Positions 8,012 through 15,162 of a stretch of DNA of 24,906 nucleotides are shown in pieces. The stretch is from Gammaproteobacteria bacterium. GTDB taxonomy: Bacteria > Pseudomonadota > Gammaproteobacteria > Methylococcales > UBA2780. The notes beneath the pieces were generated by a model. It saw nothing but the letters and a program-made list of their open reading frames with translations. It was not told the DNA's origin and ran no database searches. The stretch is from assembly GCA_003646305.1 (NCBI GenBank), contig QNFJ01000008.1, forward strand, positions 1-24,906, written 5' to 3'. The position numbers and the translations under genes were made by a program. The number at the start of each line of letters is the position of its first letter. The first letter of the stretch is position 1.

Positions 8012-9334
8012 TTGAACGCTAAAGCGTCTGCCCCTGACAATGCGGGCAAGCTCACCGAACTACGTCAGCGCCTATTTTTCGTTTTAGGCGCTATTTTCGT
8101 ATTTAGGGTTGGAGCTCATATTCCAGTTCCCGGAATTGATCCGAATGCTCTGGCGTTAATGTTTGAACAGCAGGAAGGAACAATCCTGGACATGTTCAAC
8201 ATGTTTTCTGGTGGAGCACTGAAGCGCTTGAGCCTTTTTGCTTTAGGTATCATGCCCTATATCTCTGCGTCGATTATCATGCAGTTGATGACGGTTGTTA
8301 TCCCAACCCTTGAGAAATTAAAGAAAGAAGGTGAGGCTGGGCGGCGTAAGATCACGCAGTACACTCGCTATGGAACAGTTTTTCTTGCTACCTTTCAAGG
8401 TATTGGTGTGAGCATGGCGCTTCAGGGGCAAGAGGCAGGTGGTCTATCTGTTGTCATGAATCCTGGAATTGCATTTGTTTTCGCGACAACGGTTACGCTA
8501 GTTGGTGGAACGATATTTCTGATGTGGCTTGGTGAGCAAGTTACCGAAAGAGGGATTGGTAATGGGATTTCCATAATTATCTTTGCTGGGATTGTGGCTG
8601 GTTTGCCGTCGGCAATTGGTGGAACGCTTGAATTGGCTCGGACAGGTGAGTTGAACGGCCTGCTAATTATTGTTTTATTCCTGCTGGCTATTGCGGTTAC
8701 TGCGTTAGTTGTTTTTGTGGAAAGAGGACAAAGGCGCATTACGATTAATTACGCGAAAAGACAGCAAGGCCGAAAAATGTATGCGGCGCAGTCGAGTTTT
8801 CTTCCGCTTAAATTAAATATGTCAGGGGTTATCCCGCCCATTTTCGCTTCCAGTATTATTCTATTTCCAGCGACAATTGGTGGTTGGTTTGGAAGTACTG
8901 AAGGTTTTGAATGGTTACAGGATGTTTCTACAGCGCTTTCGCCAGGACAACCTTTATATGTTATGGCTTATGCCGCGGCAATTATTTTCTTCTGCTTTTT
9001 TTATACGGCTTTAGTTTTTAACTCTAAAGAGACAGCAGATAATTTAAAAAAATCAGGTGCTTTTATTCCGGGAATTAGGCCTGGGCAGCAAACCGCTAAT
9101 TATGTTGACAGTGTTTTGACCCGCTTAACGCTTGCTGGTGCAATTTATATAACAGCTGTCTGTCTGTTACCTGAGTTTCTTATTCTTTACTGGCGAGTGC
9201 CTTTTTACTTTGGTGGTACATCGCTATTAATCATTGTTGTAGTTGTTATGGATTTCGTTTCTCAAATCCAGTCGCACATGATGTCGCATCAGTATGATGG
9301 TTTGATGAAAAAAGCTAACCTGAAAGGCAGTTAG
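8012..9334 (+). CDS. secY: Sec translocon channel subunit SecY (TTG start)
   Basis: SecY is the inner-membrane pore of the SecYEG translocon and passes unfolded proteins driven by SecA or by translating ribosomes. The 440 residues hold ten predicted membrane helices. Diagnostic motifs are HIPVPGID after the first helix, MFNMFSGGALKRLSLFALGI, GIMPYISASIIMQL, and the cytoplasmic loop KSGAFIPGIRPGQQT with the Arg that is Arg357 in E. coli. The start is a TTG one base after the rplO stop, with AGAGG just upstream. The N-terminus is slightly shorter than in E. coli, and no better start is visible. Its position after rplO is standard. Confidence 0.97.
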   Translation: MNAKASAPDNAGKLTELRQRLFFVLGAIFVFRVGAHIPVPGIDPNALALMFEQQEGTILDMFNMFSGGALKRLSLFALGIMPYISASIIMQLMTVVIPTLEKLKKEGEAGRRKITQYTRYGTVFLATFQGIGVSMALQGQEAGGLSVVMNPGIAFVFATTVTLVGGTIFLMWLGEQVTERGIGNGISIIIFAGIVAGLPSAIGGTLELARTGELNGLLIIVLFLLAIAVTALVVFVERGQRRITINYAKRQQGRKMYAAQSSFLPLKLNMSGVIPPIFASSIILFPATIGGWFGSTEGFEWLQDVSTALSPGQPLYVMAYAAAIIFFCFFYTALVFNSKETADNLKKSGAFIPGIRPGQQTANYVDSVLTRLTLAGAIYITAVCLLPEFLILYWRVPFYFGGTSLLIIVVVVMDFVSQIQSHMMSHQYDGLMKKANLKGS

Positions 9335-9383
9335 TGTTCCCTGGCGGTGATGCTAGGTAAATATTTAAATTTTGGGGTATAAA

Positions 9384-9497
9384 ATGAAGGTTCGTGCTTC
9401 AGTTAAAAAGATTTGTAGAAATTGTAAAGTTGTACGTAGAAATAGAGTAGTACGTATTATTTGCAAGGATCCTCGGCATAAACAGCGCCAGGGTTAG
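9384..9497 (+). CDS. rpmJ: 50S ribosomal protein L36, zinc-binding form
   Basis: This 37-residue gene is easily missed because of its size. The product starts MKVRASVKKICRNCK and ends DPRHKQRQG, as in classical L36. Cys11, Cys14, Cys27 and His32 form the CCCH zinc site, so this is the zinc-containing type. It lies after secY, where rpmJ sits in the E. coli spc operon, with a 49-base gap before it and 78 bases, including a promoter, after it. Confidence 0.95.
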   Translation: MKVRASVKKICRNCKVVRRNRVVRIICKDPRHKQRQG

Positions 9498-9503
9498 TTT
9501 TTA

Positions 9504-9532
9504 TTGTTTGTACAGGTCAGCTCGGCTATAAT
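9504..9532 (+). promoter_or_regulatory. Sigma70-type promoter for the alpha operon (rpsM onward)
   Basis: A TTGTTT -35 element (9504-9509) and a perfect TATAAT -10 element (9527-9532) are separated by 17 bases. The predicted start lies near 9539, giving a leader of about 37 bases with a GGAGA ribosome-binding site before the rpsM ATG at 9576. It is the best matched promoter in the ribosomal region. It would let rpsM-rpsK-rpsD-rpoA-rplQ be transcribed apart from the upstream genes. Prediction from sequence only. Confidence 0.7.
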
Positions 9533-9575
9533 GATCGGCTGATTTGAAGTACTTGTATTTGTTGGAGATTAGTTT

Positions 9576-9932
9576 ATGGCTCGTATTGCCGGTATCAATA
9601 TTCCTGTTCAGAAACATACTGTTATCGCATTAACCGCGATTTATGGGATTGGCAGGTCTAGCGCGCAGAATATTTGTGAAGGGACAGGCGTTGCTCCTGA
9701 TAAGAAGATCAAAGATCTTACTGAGCAAGAAGTTGATGCGCTGAGAAGTGCAGTGGCTAAGTTTACTGTAGAGGGTGACCTGAGACGTGGAGTCTCTATG
9801 AATATTAAGCGTTTAATGGATCTTGGTTCATATCGTGGTATTCGTCACCGTAGAGGCTTGCCTCTTCGTGGGCAAAGAACCCGTACAAATGCAAGAACAC
9901 GTAAAGGGCCTCGTCGTCCGATTCGTAAATAA
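9576..9932 (+). CDS. rpsM: 30S ribosomal protein S13
   Basis: S13 lies in the small-subunit head and contacts P-site tRNA and the L5 bridge. The 118 residues start MARIAGINIPVQKHTVIALT, contain the helix-two-turn-helix region YGIGRSSAQNICE, and end with the basic GLPLRGQRTRTNARTRKGPR tail. The start follows a clear GGAGA site eleven bases upstream. It is first in the alpha operon and directly downstream of the promoter described at 9504. Confidence 0.98.
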   Translation: MARIAGINIPVQKHTVIALTAIYGIGRSSAQNICEGTGVAPDKKIKDLTEQEVDALRSAVAKFTVEGDLRRGVSMNIKRLMDLGSYRGIRHRRGLPLRGQRTRTNARTRKGPRRPIRK

Positions 9933-9970
9933 CAGCATATTTAAGCTGAAAGGGTAGAGGATCTAAGTTT

Positions 9971-10357
9971 ATGGCAAAGCCAGGTAGTTCAAAAAAGCGT
10001 ATTAAAAGGGATGTGTCTGATGGCATAGCTCATGTCCACGCTACATTTAACAATACTATTGTTACGATTACAGACAGGAAAGGAAATGCTCTTTCCTGGG
10101 CAACTGCAGGTGGTTCAGGTTTCCGTGGTTCAAGAAAAAGTACACCATTTGCGGCACAGGTTGCCGCAGAGTCAGCCGGTAAGGTTGCTCAAGAGTACGG
10201 CATGAAAAACCTTGATGTCCGCATCAAAGGTCCTGGGCCTGGTAGAGAGTCAGCAGTAAGAGCCTTGAATAACCTGGGTTTTAAAATTAGTAATATTCTG
10301 GATGTGACACCGATTCCCCATAACGGTTGCCGTCCTCCTAAGAAAAGACGCGTTTAG
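9971..10357 (+). CDS. rpsK: 30S ribosomal protein S11
   Basis: S11 forms part of the platform that holds the Shine-Dalgarno helix. The 128 residues have the family motifs GIAHVHATFNNTIVTITD, GGSGFRGSRKSTPFAAQ and the C-terminal DVTPIPHNGCRPPKKRRV. It lies 38 bases after rpsM and 17 bases before rpsD. Confidence 0.98.
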   Translation: MAKPGSSKKRIKRDVSDGIAHVHATFNNTIVTITDRKGNALSWATAGGSGFRGSRKSTPFAAQVAAESAGKVAQEYGMKNLDVRIKGPGPGRESAVRALNNLGFKISNILDVTPIPHNGCRPPKKRRV

Positions 10358-10374
10358 TAGTTGGAGTTGAAATA

Positions 10375-10995
10375 ATGGCAAGATATATCGGCCCAAAATG
10401 TAAGCTGAGTCGCCGGGAAGGCACAGACCTTTTCCTGAAGAGCAGAGGAAAATCACTTGATGGTAAGTGTAAACTCGATCAGCCACCAGGTCAGCACGGT
10501 ACAAGACGTACTCGTTTGTCTGATTATGCGGTACAGCTAAGAGAGAAACAGAAGGTTCGCCGTATTTACGGGATCCTTGAAAAACAGTTCAGAAATTACT
10601 ATAAAAAGGCTGCGTCACAAAAAGGTGCAACAGGTGAGAATCTTCTGACACTTTTAGAAGGACGCCTCGACAATGTTGCTTACAGAATGGGTTATGCTTG
10701 CACAAGAGCTGAAGCAAGACAGCTTGTAAGCCATAAGGCCATTCTGGTGAATGGTACTGTCACTAATATCCCTTCTTTTCAGGTTTCAGCAGGCGATACG
10801 ATCGCTATCCGTGAAAAAGGAAAAAAACAGCAGCGTATTCAAGATTCTCTGACTGTTGCAGAACAGTATGGATTTCCTGACTGGGTTGATGTTAGTACAA
10901 AAGAGATGTCAGGTGTTTACAAGTCAGTACCAGAGCGTGAAGAGCTTGGTTCTGATATCAATGAACAACTTGTTGTTGAGCTGTACTCTAAATAA
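10375..10995 (+). CDS. rpsD: 30S ribosomal protein S4
   Basis: S4 nucleates small-subunit assembly on the 5' domain of 16S rRNA and in E. coli represses the alpha operon by binding its leader. The 206 residues match the E. coli length. The N-terminal region has only two cysteines (Cys9 and Cys32) and so lacks a complete zinc site. The S4 RNA-binding domain lies at about residues 95-160 (LEGRLDNVAYRMGYACTRAE, then the LVSHKAILVNG segment). An rpoA gene follows after 20 bases. Confidence 0.97.
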   Translation: MARYIGPKCKLSRREGTDLFLKSRGKSLDGKCKLDQPPGQHGTRRTRLSDYAVQLREKQKVRRIYGILEKQFRNYYKKAASQKGATGENLLTLLEGRLDNVAYRMGYACTRAEARQLVSHKAILVNGTVTNIPSFQVSAGDTIAIREKGKKQQRIQDSLTVAEQYGFPDWVDVSTKEMSGVYKSVPEREELGSDINEQLVVELYSK

Positions 10996-11015
10996 TAATC
11001 CGTAGAGGCAAGTAA

Positions 11016-12008
11016 ATGTTAGGTTCTCCGAACGATTTATTAAAACCCAGAGTTGTTGAAGTTAGTGCAATTAATGCTAATAACGCACGTATTACGATTG
11101 AGCCAATGGAACGTGGTTTTGGTCATACAATGGGTAACGCGCTAAGGCGTGTATTATTATCCTCTATCCCAGGATGTGCAGTTACTGAGGTTGAGATTGA
11201 AGGTGCGTTGCATGAGTATGCTACTTTAGAAGGGGTTCAGGAAGATATCATTGATATTTTATTGAACCTTAAAAATCTAGCTGTAATTTTGCATTCTAAT
11301 GATGTAGCAATTTTAACTCTTACCAAGAGTGAAGAAGGCCCTGTTCTGGCCAGTGATATCACGCTAACGCATGATGTCGAGATCGTTAACCCAGATTTGG
11401 TGATTGCTAATTTGACACAGACTGGCAAGCTTTCAATGACCTTGAAGGTTGAGAAAGGTCGTGGTTACCAACCAGCGAGTGTCCGCCAGCAAAGTGGTGA
11501 AGACCGGCAGATGGGTTTGATGCAACTTGATGCGTCATTCAGTCCTGTTTCAAAGGTCGCTTACAAGGTTGAAAGTGCACGTGTTGAGCAACGGACTAAT
11601 CTTGATAAGCTGATCGTTGATATTGAATCTGACGGGACAGTTGATCCTGAAGAGGCAATTCGTTTTGCAGCGAGGGTTTTGCAGTATCACCTCACTGTAT
11701 TTGCTGAGCTGGATAGTGATATTGAGGTGGATCCTACGCCTGCTGAAAAGAAAGATCTCATTGATCCTAAGCTATTGCGCCCAGTTGATGATCTTGAACT
11801 GACGGTTCGTTCTGCCAACTGTCTTAAGGCTGAAAATATATTTTATATTGGCGACCTTATTCAGCGTACAGAAGTTGAATTACTTAAGACGCCTAACCTG
11901 GGTAAAAAATCTTTAACCGAAATTAAAGATGTTTTAGCTTCTAGAGGTTTGTCGCTCGGAATGCGCTTAGAAAACTGGCCGCCAGAAGATCTGGCAGAAG
12001 CTGATTAA
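11016..12008 (+). CDS. rpoA: RNA polymerase alpha subunit
   Basis: The alpha subunit dimerises to start RNA polymerase assembly; its C-terminal domain binds UP elements and activators. The N-terminal domain is visible with RITIEPMERGFGHTMGNALR, which carries the dimerisation and beta-contact region. The C-terminal domain follows a linker at about residues 235-250 and includes VRSANCLKAE with Arg265 at the same number as the key DNA-contact residue of E. coli, then LLKTPNLGKKSLTEIKD. Length of 330 is normal. It lies in its usual place between rpsD and rplQ. Confidence 0.98.
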   Translation: MLGSPNDLLKPRVVEVSAINANNARITIEPMERGFGHTMGNALRRVLLSSIPGCAVTEVEIEGALHEYATLEGVQEDIIDILLNLKNLAVILHSNDVAILTLTKSEEGPVLASDITLTHDVEIVNPDLVIANLTQTGKLSMTLKVEKGRGYQPASVRQQSGEDRQMGLMQLDASFSPVSKVAYKVESARVEQRTNLDKLIVDIESDGTVDPEEAIRFAARVLQYHLTVFAELDSDIEVDPTPAEKKDLIDPKLLRPVDDLELTVRSANCLKAENIFYIGDLIQRTEVELLKTPNLGKKSLTEIKDVLASRGLSLGMRLENWPPEDLAEAD

Positions 12009-12051
12009 GCGAATATTTAAATAACGTATATTTAGTTATAAGGGTTGTAAG

Positions 12052-12432
12052 ATGCGTCACCGTAAGAGTGGAAGACAGTTAAATAGAAATAGTAGTCACA
12101 GAAAAGCGATGTTCAAAAATATGGCTTCTTCTTTGCTTCGTCATGAAATCATCAAAACAACTTTGCCAAAAGCTAAAGAGCTTCGTGGCGTTGTTGAGCC
12201 TCTGATTACATTATCTAAAGGCGATTCTGTTGCAAATAGAAGACTTGCGTTTGCTCGCTTAAGAGATAACGAAGTTGTTAGTAAATTATTTTCTGAACTT
12301 GGGCCTCGTTATAAAAATAGACCAGGTGGTTACCTCAGAATTCTAAAATGCGGATTTCGCACGGGTGATGTGGCACCAATGGCATATGTTGAGTTGGTTG
12401 ACCGTCCAGTACAGGCAGACGAGAGCGAGTAA
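12052..12432 (+). CDS. rplQ: 50S ribosomal protein L17
   Basis: L17 binds 23S rRNA near the exit-tunnel side of the large subunit. The 126 residues start MRHRKSGRQLNRNSSHRKAM and contain LPKAKELRGVVEPLITL and the C-terminal GYLRILKCGFRTGDVAPMAYVEL. It is the last gene of the alpha operon and is followed after 18 bases by a hairpin terminator shared with the convergent soxA. Confidence 0.98.
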   Translation: MRHRKSGRQLNRNSSHRKAMFKNMASSLLRHEIIKTTLPKAKELRGVVEPLITLSKGDSVANRRLAFARLRDNEVVSKLFSELGPRYKNRPGGYLRILKCGFRTGDVAPMAYVELVDRPVQADESE

Positions 12433-12450
12433 TTATTTAAATCTGCTAGT

Positions 12451-12481
12451 AAAAAAGCCGAGATTTATTCTCGGTTTTTTT
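12451..12481. terminator. Bidirectional rho-independent terminator between rplQ and soxA
   Basis: A CCGAGA / TCTCGG stem (12458-12463 with 12469-12474) has a five-base TTTAT loop. Six adenines lie to its left and seven thymines to its right. It therefore ends in a U-run when read on either strand: it serves the alpha operon on the + strand and soxXYZA on the - strand. It is the only sequence of note in the 64-base gap. Confidence 0.88.
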
Positions 12482-12496
12482 ATGCCCGGAACTCTA

Positions 12497-13330
12497 TTAC
12501 TTTCTGTAGCTAGGCCCGTTAATGGGCAGGCTGTTGCTCATGTATGTGAGATAGTATTCGAGGTTGCGGTACTCCTCTCCCTGTGGGTCGTATATTTTTG
12601 CGCGCATTTGCTTGCTACAGCCAATAAACCGGCGATGAAGCGTTCCAACTTCACCCCACTTGGCTCTGTATACGGGCCACCCTGTTGCATGTCCCAGGGA
12701 TGGACTGATCGTTTCGGAACGGATTTGTAATCCACCATTCTGAACATGGCAAGTAGCACAGGAAAAGTTGAGTTGGCCCCGCCTTTGGTAATAAAACTGT
12801 TTGCCCTTGTTATAGGCGCTCAGGGCTTTTCTATGATCATCTGGGCTCTTGATGGCTATTCTCTTGCCGCGGCTTGTATGGGCCATATAAGAGAGTAAGT
12901 AGGCAATTTCACCTCGCTTGTAGCTGAGTCCCTCTTCACCATTATCTCTGCGACACTGGTTAAGTGCTAGCCCGAGTGTTATGACCTGTTCTTTCTCTTT
13001 ATCCCAATAGGGATATTTGTGAGCAATTGCTATTCCATCATTTTCAAAACAATCTTTGTAGCTTTTACCATTTGAGAAAGATGATTCATATAAAACTTTG
13101 CCGGCGTCAATAGCCTCTTCGTAAGGTGGAAACTCTTCTATGTCCTCCCATGCCAGGCGAGCATCTTCATTAATGGCGTACACGCCATTAGAAAACTGAT
13201 CAAAAGGTAGTGTTGGAAAGCTGTTTTTAAAGTGCTCTCTAAACTCCAGAAGATCCTGCGCAGGGTTTGCCAGGGGTGTGGATGTGACAAATAGCAGCAA
13301 TACAATACGGTGTTTTAGTGGTTTTCGCAT
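12497..13330 (-). CDS. soxA: SoxA, c-type cytochrome subunit of SoxXA (one-heme form)
   Basis: SoxA with SoxX forms the periplasmic cytochrome that oxidatively joins thiosulfate to the SoxY carrier cysteine. The 277 residues begin with a Sec-type signal peptide (about residues 1-22). A single heme site CATCH is at 191-195. The active-site cysteine, found as a persulfide heme ligand in known SoxA, is Cys238 in GCSKQMRAK. The first domain has no CxxCH; instead Cys94 (YKDCFENDG) and Cys126 (ALNQCR) occupy the place where one-heme SoxA proteins have a disulfide. It is last in soxXYZA, six bases after soxZ, and ends near the shared terminator. Neither soxB nor soxCD follows. Confidence 0.93.
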   Translation of the reverse strand: MRKPLKHRIVLLLFVTSTPLANPAQDLLEFREHFKNSFPTLPFDQFSNGVYAINEDARLAWEDIEEFPPYEEAIDAGKVLYESSFSNGKSYKDCFENDGIAIAHKYPYWDKEKEQVITLGLALNQCRRDNGEEGLSYKRGEIAYLLSYMAHTSRGKRIAIKSPDDHRKALSAYNKGKQFYYQRRGQLNFSCATCHVQNGGLQIRSETISPSLGHATGWPVYRAKWGEVGTLHRRFIGCSKQMRAKIYDPQGEEYRNLEYYLTYMSNSLPINGPSYRK

Positions 13331-13336
13331 TGAGAG

Positions 13337-13693
13337 CTAAGGGATTGCTAGCTCATTAGTTCCACGGTCACCTTTGTTATCAACCCAGCTAATGCGAACG
13401 ACATCTCCTCGCTTGCCCCCTTTAAAACGTAGTTTTAAAAAAGGATTTTTTGAAACGGGACTGCCCAAAAGGCAGGTGGCAACAATCCTGTCATTATGCT
13501 CAATTCTTATCTCTTGTATAAAATGAGCTGGAATTATTTCTCCCCCGGCATTCTTCATTCGTCCTGTATCCATGGGGTGAGTTATCAATGTTCGAACCTC
13601 TGTGAATGCCTCTTTTAGCTTTAGTTTGATCTTTATTTTAATCAGATTTGTAGCAGAGTGAACTGAGAGAGATTTATTTTGATTAGCCACCAC
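13337..13693 (-). CDS. soxZ: SoxZ, partner of the sulfur carrier SoxY
   Basis: SoxZ pairs with SoxY in the periplasm as the SoxYZ carrier on which thiosulfate is processed; it has no signal peptide of its own and is normally exported with SoxY. The family core is clear: NLIKIKIKLK, then VRTLITHPMDTGRMKNAGG, and the C-terminal WVDNKGDRGTNE. The start is uncertain. Two tandem GTG codons at 13693 and 13690 overlap the end of soxY and give about 13 extra N-terminal residues compared with typical SoxZ; no ATG lies before the conserved core. The overlap suggests coupled translation with soxY. Confidence 0.92.
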   Translation of the reverse strand: MVANQNKSLSVHSATNLIKIKIKLKLKEAFTEVRTLITHPMDTGRMKNAGGEIIPAHFIQEIRIEHNDRIVATCLLGSPVSKNPFLKLRFKGGKRGDVVRISWVDNKGDRGTNELAIP

Positions 13694-14147
13694 AACCTCC
13701 CAGCGTTACTTTGATATTCCTTGATGCGGAATAGAGTTTTCCGTCAGCTTTTACGAGAGCAATGACAGGGCTGCTCTCGCGCATTTTTATACGTGTATAT
13801 ATGTACGCTTCCGTACCTGGGGCAAGGACAAATTTGGCAGCAAGTGGGGTGGGGTTCTTTTCTACGAGGATGGAGATAGATTCAACATTCTCTAGCGTTG
13901 TAGAAATTTCTATCCAGACAATACTGCCATTTTCAGCAAGTTTGGGCGCTTTAATCTTGATATTTTTACTCTCTTCAGCAGCGAGTCCCTGTTCGAGGAG
14001 CTCAATGGCTGAAGAGATTGTTTTAGACTGGAAAGCCTCTTTTGGCCAGCTGGCCAAGGCGAGTTTTGGAAGAAAGCTGGCTATGCCGAGAAAGCTACTC
14101 GAAAGCAGTCCCTTGAGTAGTAAGCGCCGTTGTTCAAAATTATTCAT
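13683..14147 (-). CDS. soxY: SoxY, sulfur-compound carrier protein
   Basis: SoxY carries the sulfur intermediate covalently on a cysteine in a flexible C-terminal GGCGG tail. That motif is present at residues 150-154 with Cys152 as the carrier. The N-terminus has a twin-arginine signal (EQRRLLLKG, then a hydrophobic stretch ending near ALAS), so the folded SoxYZ pair is exported by Tat. The 154 residues are the usual length. The ATG follows a good GAGG site six bases upstream. It lies 22 bases after soxX and overlaps soxZ by eleven bases. Confidence 0.95.
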   Translation of the reverse strand: MNNFEQRRLLLKGLLSSSFLGIASFLPKLALASWPKEAFQSKTISSAIELLEQGLAAEESKNIKIKAPKLAENGSIVWIEISTTLENVESISILVEKNPTPLAAKFVLAPGTEAYIYTRIKMRESSPVIALVKADGKLYSASRNIKVTLGGCGG

Positions 14148-14169
14148 ATAAATCCTCTACAGCTTTATA

Positions 14170-14517
14170 TTAGAGCGACCAGATGTATTCTACTACAAGT
14201 TCGATTTCATCTTTTGAGAGGATTTTATTGCGCCCAAAAGGCGGCATGCTTGTTTTGGGGTTAGCAATTGTAGCGTCCCATATCTGCTGTTTGAGTTCAG
14301 AGCGCTCAGGAAAGCGTTGTTTCATATTGATTAGTGGTGGGCCAATGTTTCCCGCCATCTCTCCATCGGCGATTGCATGGCAGGCCAGACAGTTACCTTT
14401 TGAACGTTCAAAAGCAAGCTGCTTTCCATCGGATAACGAGCCACCATAGGCATGGCTGGTCATCAACACCAGGACGCAGAGCGCTATTTTTTGTATGATT
14501 TGTCGCTTTCTGATCAT
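14170..14517 (-). CDS. soxX: SoxX, monoheme c-type cytochrome subunit of SoxXA
   Basis: SoxX accepts electrons from the SoxA active site and passes them to the respiratory chain. The 115 residues have a Sec signal peptide (MIRKRQIIQKIALCVLVLMT, cleaved near AYG), one heme site CLACH at 43-47, and Met91 in SMPPFG as the likely sixth heme ligand. GNIGPPL after the heme motif is typical of the family. The ATG at 14517 has a GGA directly against it and so a poor ribosome-binding site, but no better start exists. It is the first gene of soxXYZA. Confidence 0.93.
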   Translation of the reverse strand: MIRKRQIIQKIALCVLVLMTSHAYGGSLSDGKQLAFERSKGNCLACHAIADGEMAGNIGPPLINMKQRFPERSELKQQIWDATIANPKTSMPPFGRNKILSKDEIELVVEYIWSL

Positions 14518-14551
14518 TCCAATTAGTCTTTTACATGGAGGCGTGGGAAAT

Positions 14552-14587
14552 AAAAAAGGCTTTTGCGATTAAGCAAAAGCCTTTTTA
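14552..14587 (-). terminator. Rho-independent terminator between the lipoprotein gene and soxX
   Basis: A perfect nine-base stem (GGCTTTTGC at 14558-14566, GCAAAAGCC at 14573-14581) with a six-base loop is flanked by adenines and thymines that extend the pairing. On the - strand it ends in a run of six Ts and closes the lipoprotein gene, whose stop is 27 bases upstream. Only about 34 bases remain between it and the soxX ATG. Confidence 0.85.
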
Positions 14588-14613
14588 CTAGCTTATCAAC
14601 AGGATTGAGCGAA

Positions 14614-15024
14614 TTATTGCTTCAGCAGTTTATCCATTAATGATGAGGATTTGATCACCCATGTGCCATTTTCTTTGATAAGTTCCAGATTGTCTTCATC
14701 GATATAATCTTTTCCGTAGGTAATTTGCACCTGTATCGAAGCGCTGTCACCGTTAATGCTCTCTTCTATCAGTGTGACAGTTTTAATCCTCCAGCTACTC
14801 AGAGAGTGGTCGTCAATCTGCTTGAGAACGACTTTAGCAGCAGCACTGCTCTTACCATATTTACTTTCGCTTTGTTTGGCGACTAGCGCATAAGCCGTCT
14901 CAAGCTGTCCTGCATCGATAGCGCGATAAAATTTATCAACGGAACCGACTGGGCCGCTAGAGGAACCGCATGCGGACAAGAAAGCGGTTAGAAGACTGAT
15001 CAGGATGATCGCTGTTTTTTTCAT
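14614..15024 (-). CDS. Small DUF4878-like lipoprotein
   Basis: The 136-residue product starts with a lipoprotein signal (MKKTAIILIS, then lipobox LSAC with Cys19 as the modified residue). The following Gly/Ser-rich GSSSGPVGSVDKFYRAIDAG and the C-terminal ENGTWVIKSSSLMDKLL fit the NTF2-like DUF4878 lipoprotein group, in which a small alpha-beta domain follows the lipid anchor. Asp20 is absent (Gly20), so sorting to the outer membrane is expected. The function is unknown. Its own promoter and terminator flank it, so it looks like a single-gene unit between fabI and sox. Confidence 0.8.
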   Translation of the reverse strand: MKKTAIILISLLTAFLSACGSSSGPVGSVDKFYRAIDAGQLETAYALVAKQSESKYGKSSAAAKVVLKQIDDHSLSSWRIKTVTLIEESINGDSASIQVQITYGKDYIDEDNLELIKENGTWVIKSSSLMDKLLKQ

Positions 15025-15071
15025 TTGTCTATTCTCCAGTACTATTTAGTTTTAATTATTGCTACTGCGTA

Positions 15072-15100
15072 AGTCTAAACTGACCATTATTGATAATCAA
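15072..15100 (-). promoter_or_regulatory. Likely promoter of the lipoprotein gene
   Basis: On the - strand, TTGATT (15100-15095) and TAGACT (15077-15072) are separated by 17 bases, followed by a leader of about 40 bases and a GGAGA site before the ATG at 15024. Both elements match consensus at four of six positions. The -35 lies inside the palindrome described at 15089. Confidence 0.5.
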
Positions 15101-15101
15101 T
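15089..15101. promoter_or_regulatory. Palindrome overlapping the lipoprotein-gene -35 element
   Basis: ATTGAT-A-ATCAAT is a perfect six-base inverted repeat around one central base. It covers the proposed -35 hexamer, a common position for a repressor site. No regulator is identified and such short AT-rich palindromes also occur by chance. Confidence 0.3.
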
Positions 15102-15162
15102 GAAATTCTAATATAGCAGGCAGAGCGCCTTCTTAAGGGGTAAGAATGTGCTCTCAGCTCTG

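Noticed and set aside
9517..9541. Inverted repeat TCAGC ... GCTGA around the rpsM promoter -10
   Set aside because: Five-base arms are short and common by chance; I saw no support for an operator.
13762..14151. Open frame of 129 codons on the + strand across soxY
   Set aside because: It is antisense to soxY, whose Tat signal and GGCGG motif are clear; the shadow has no recognisable domain or ribosome-binding site.
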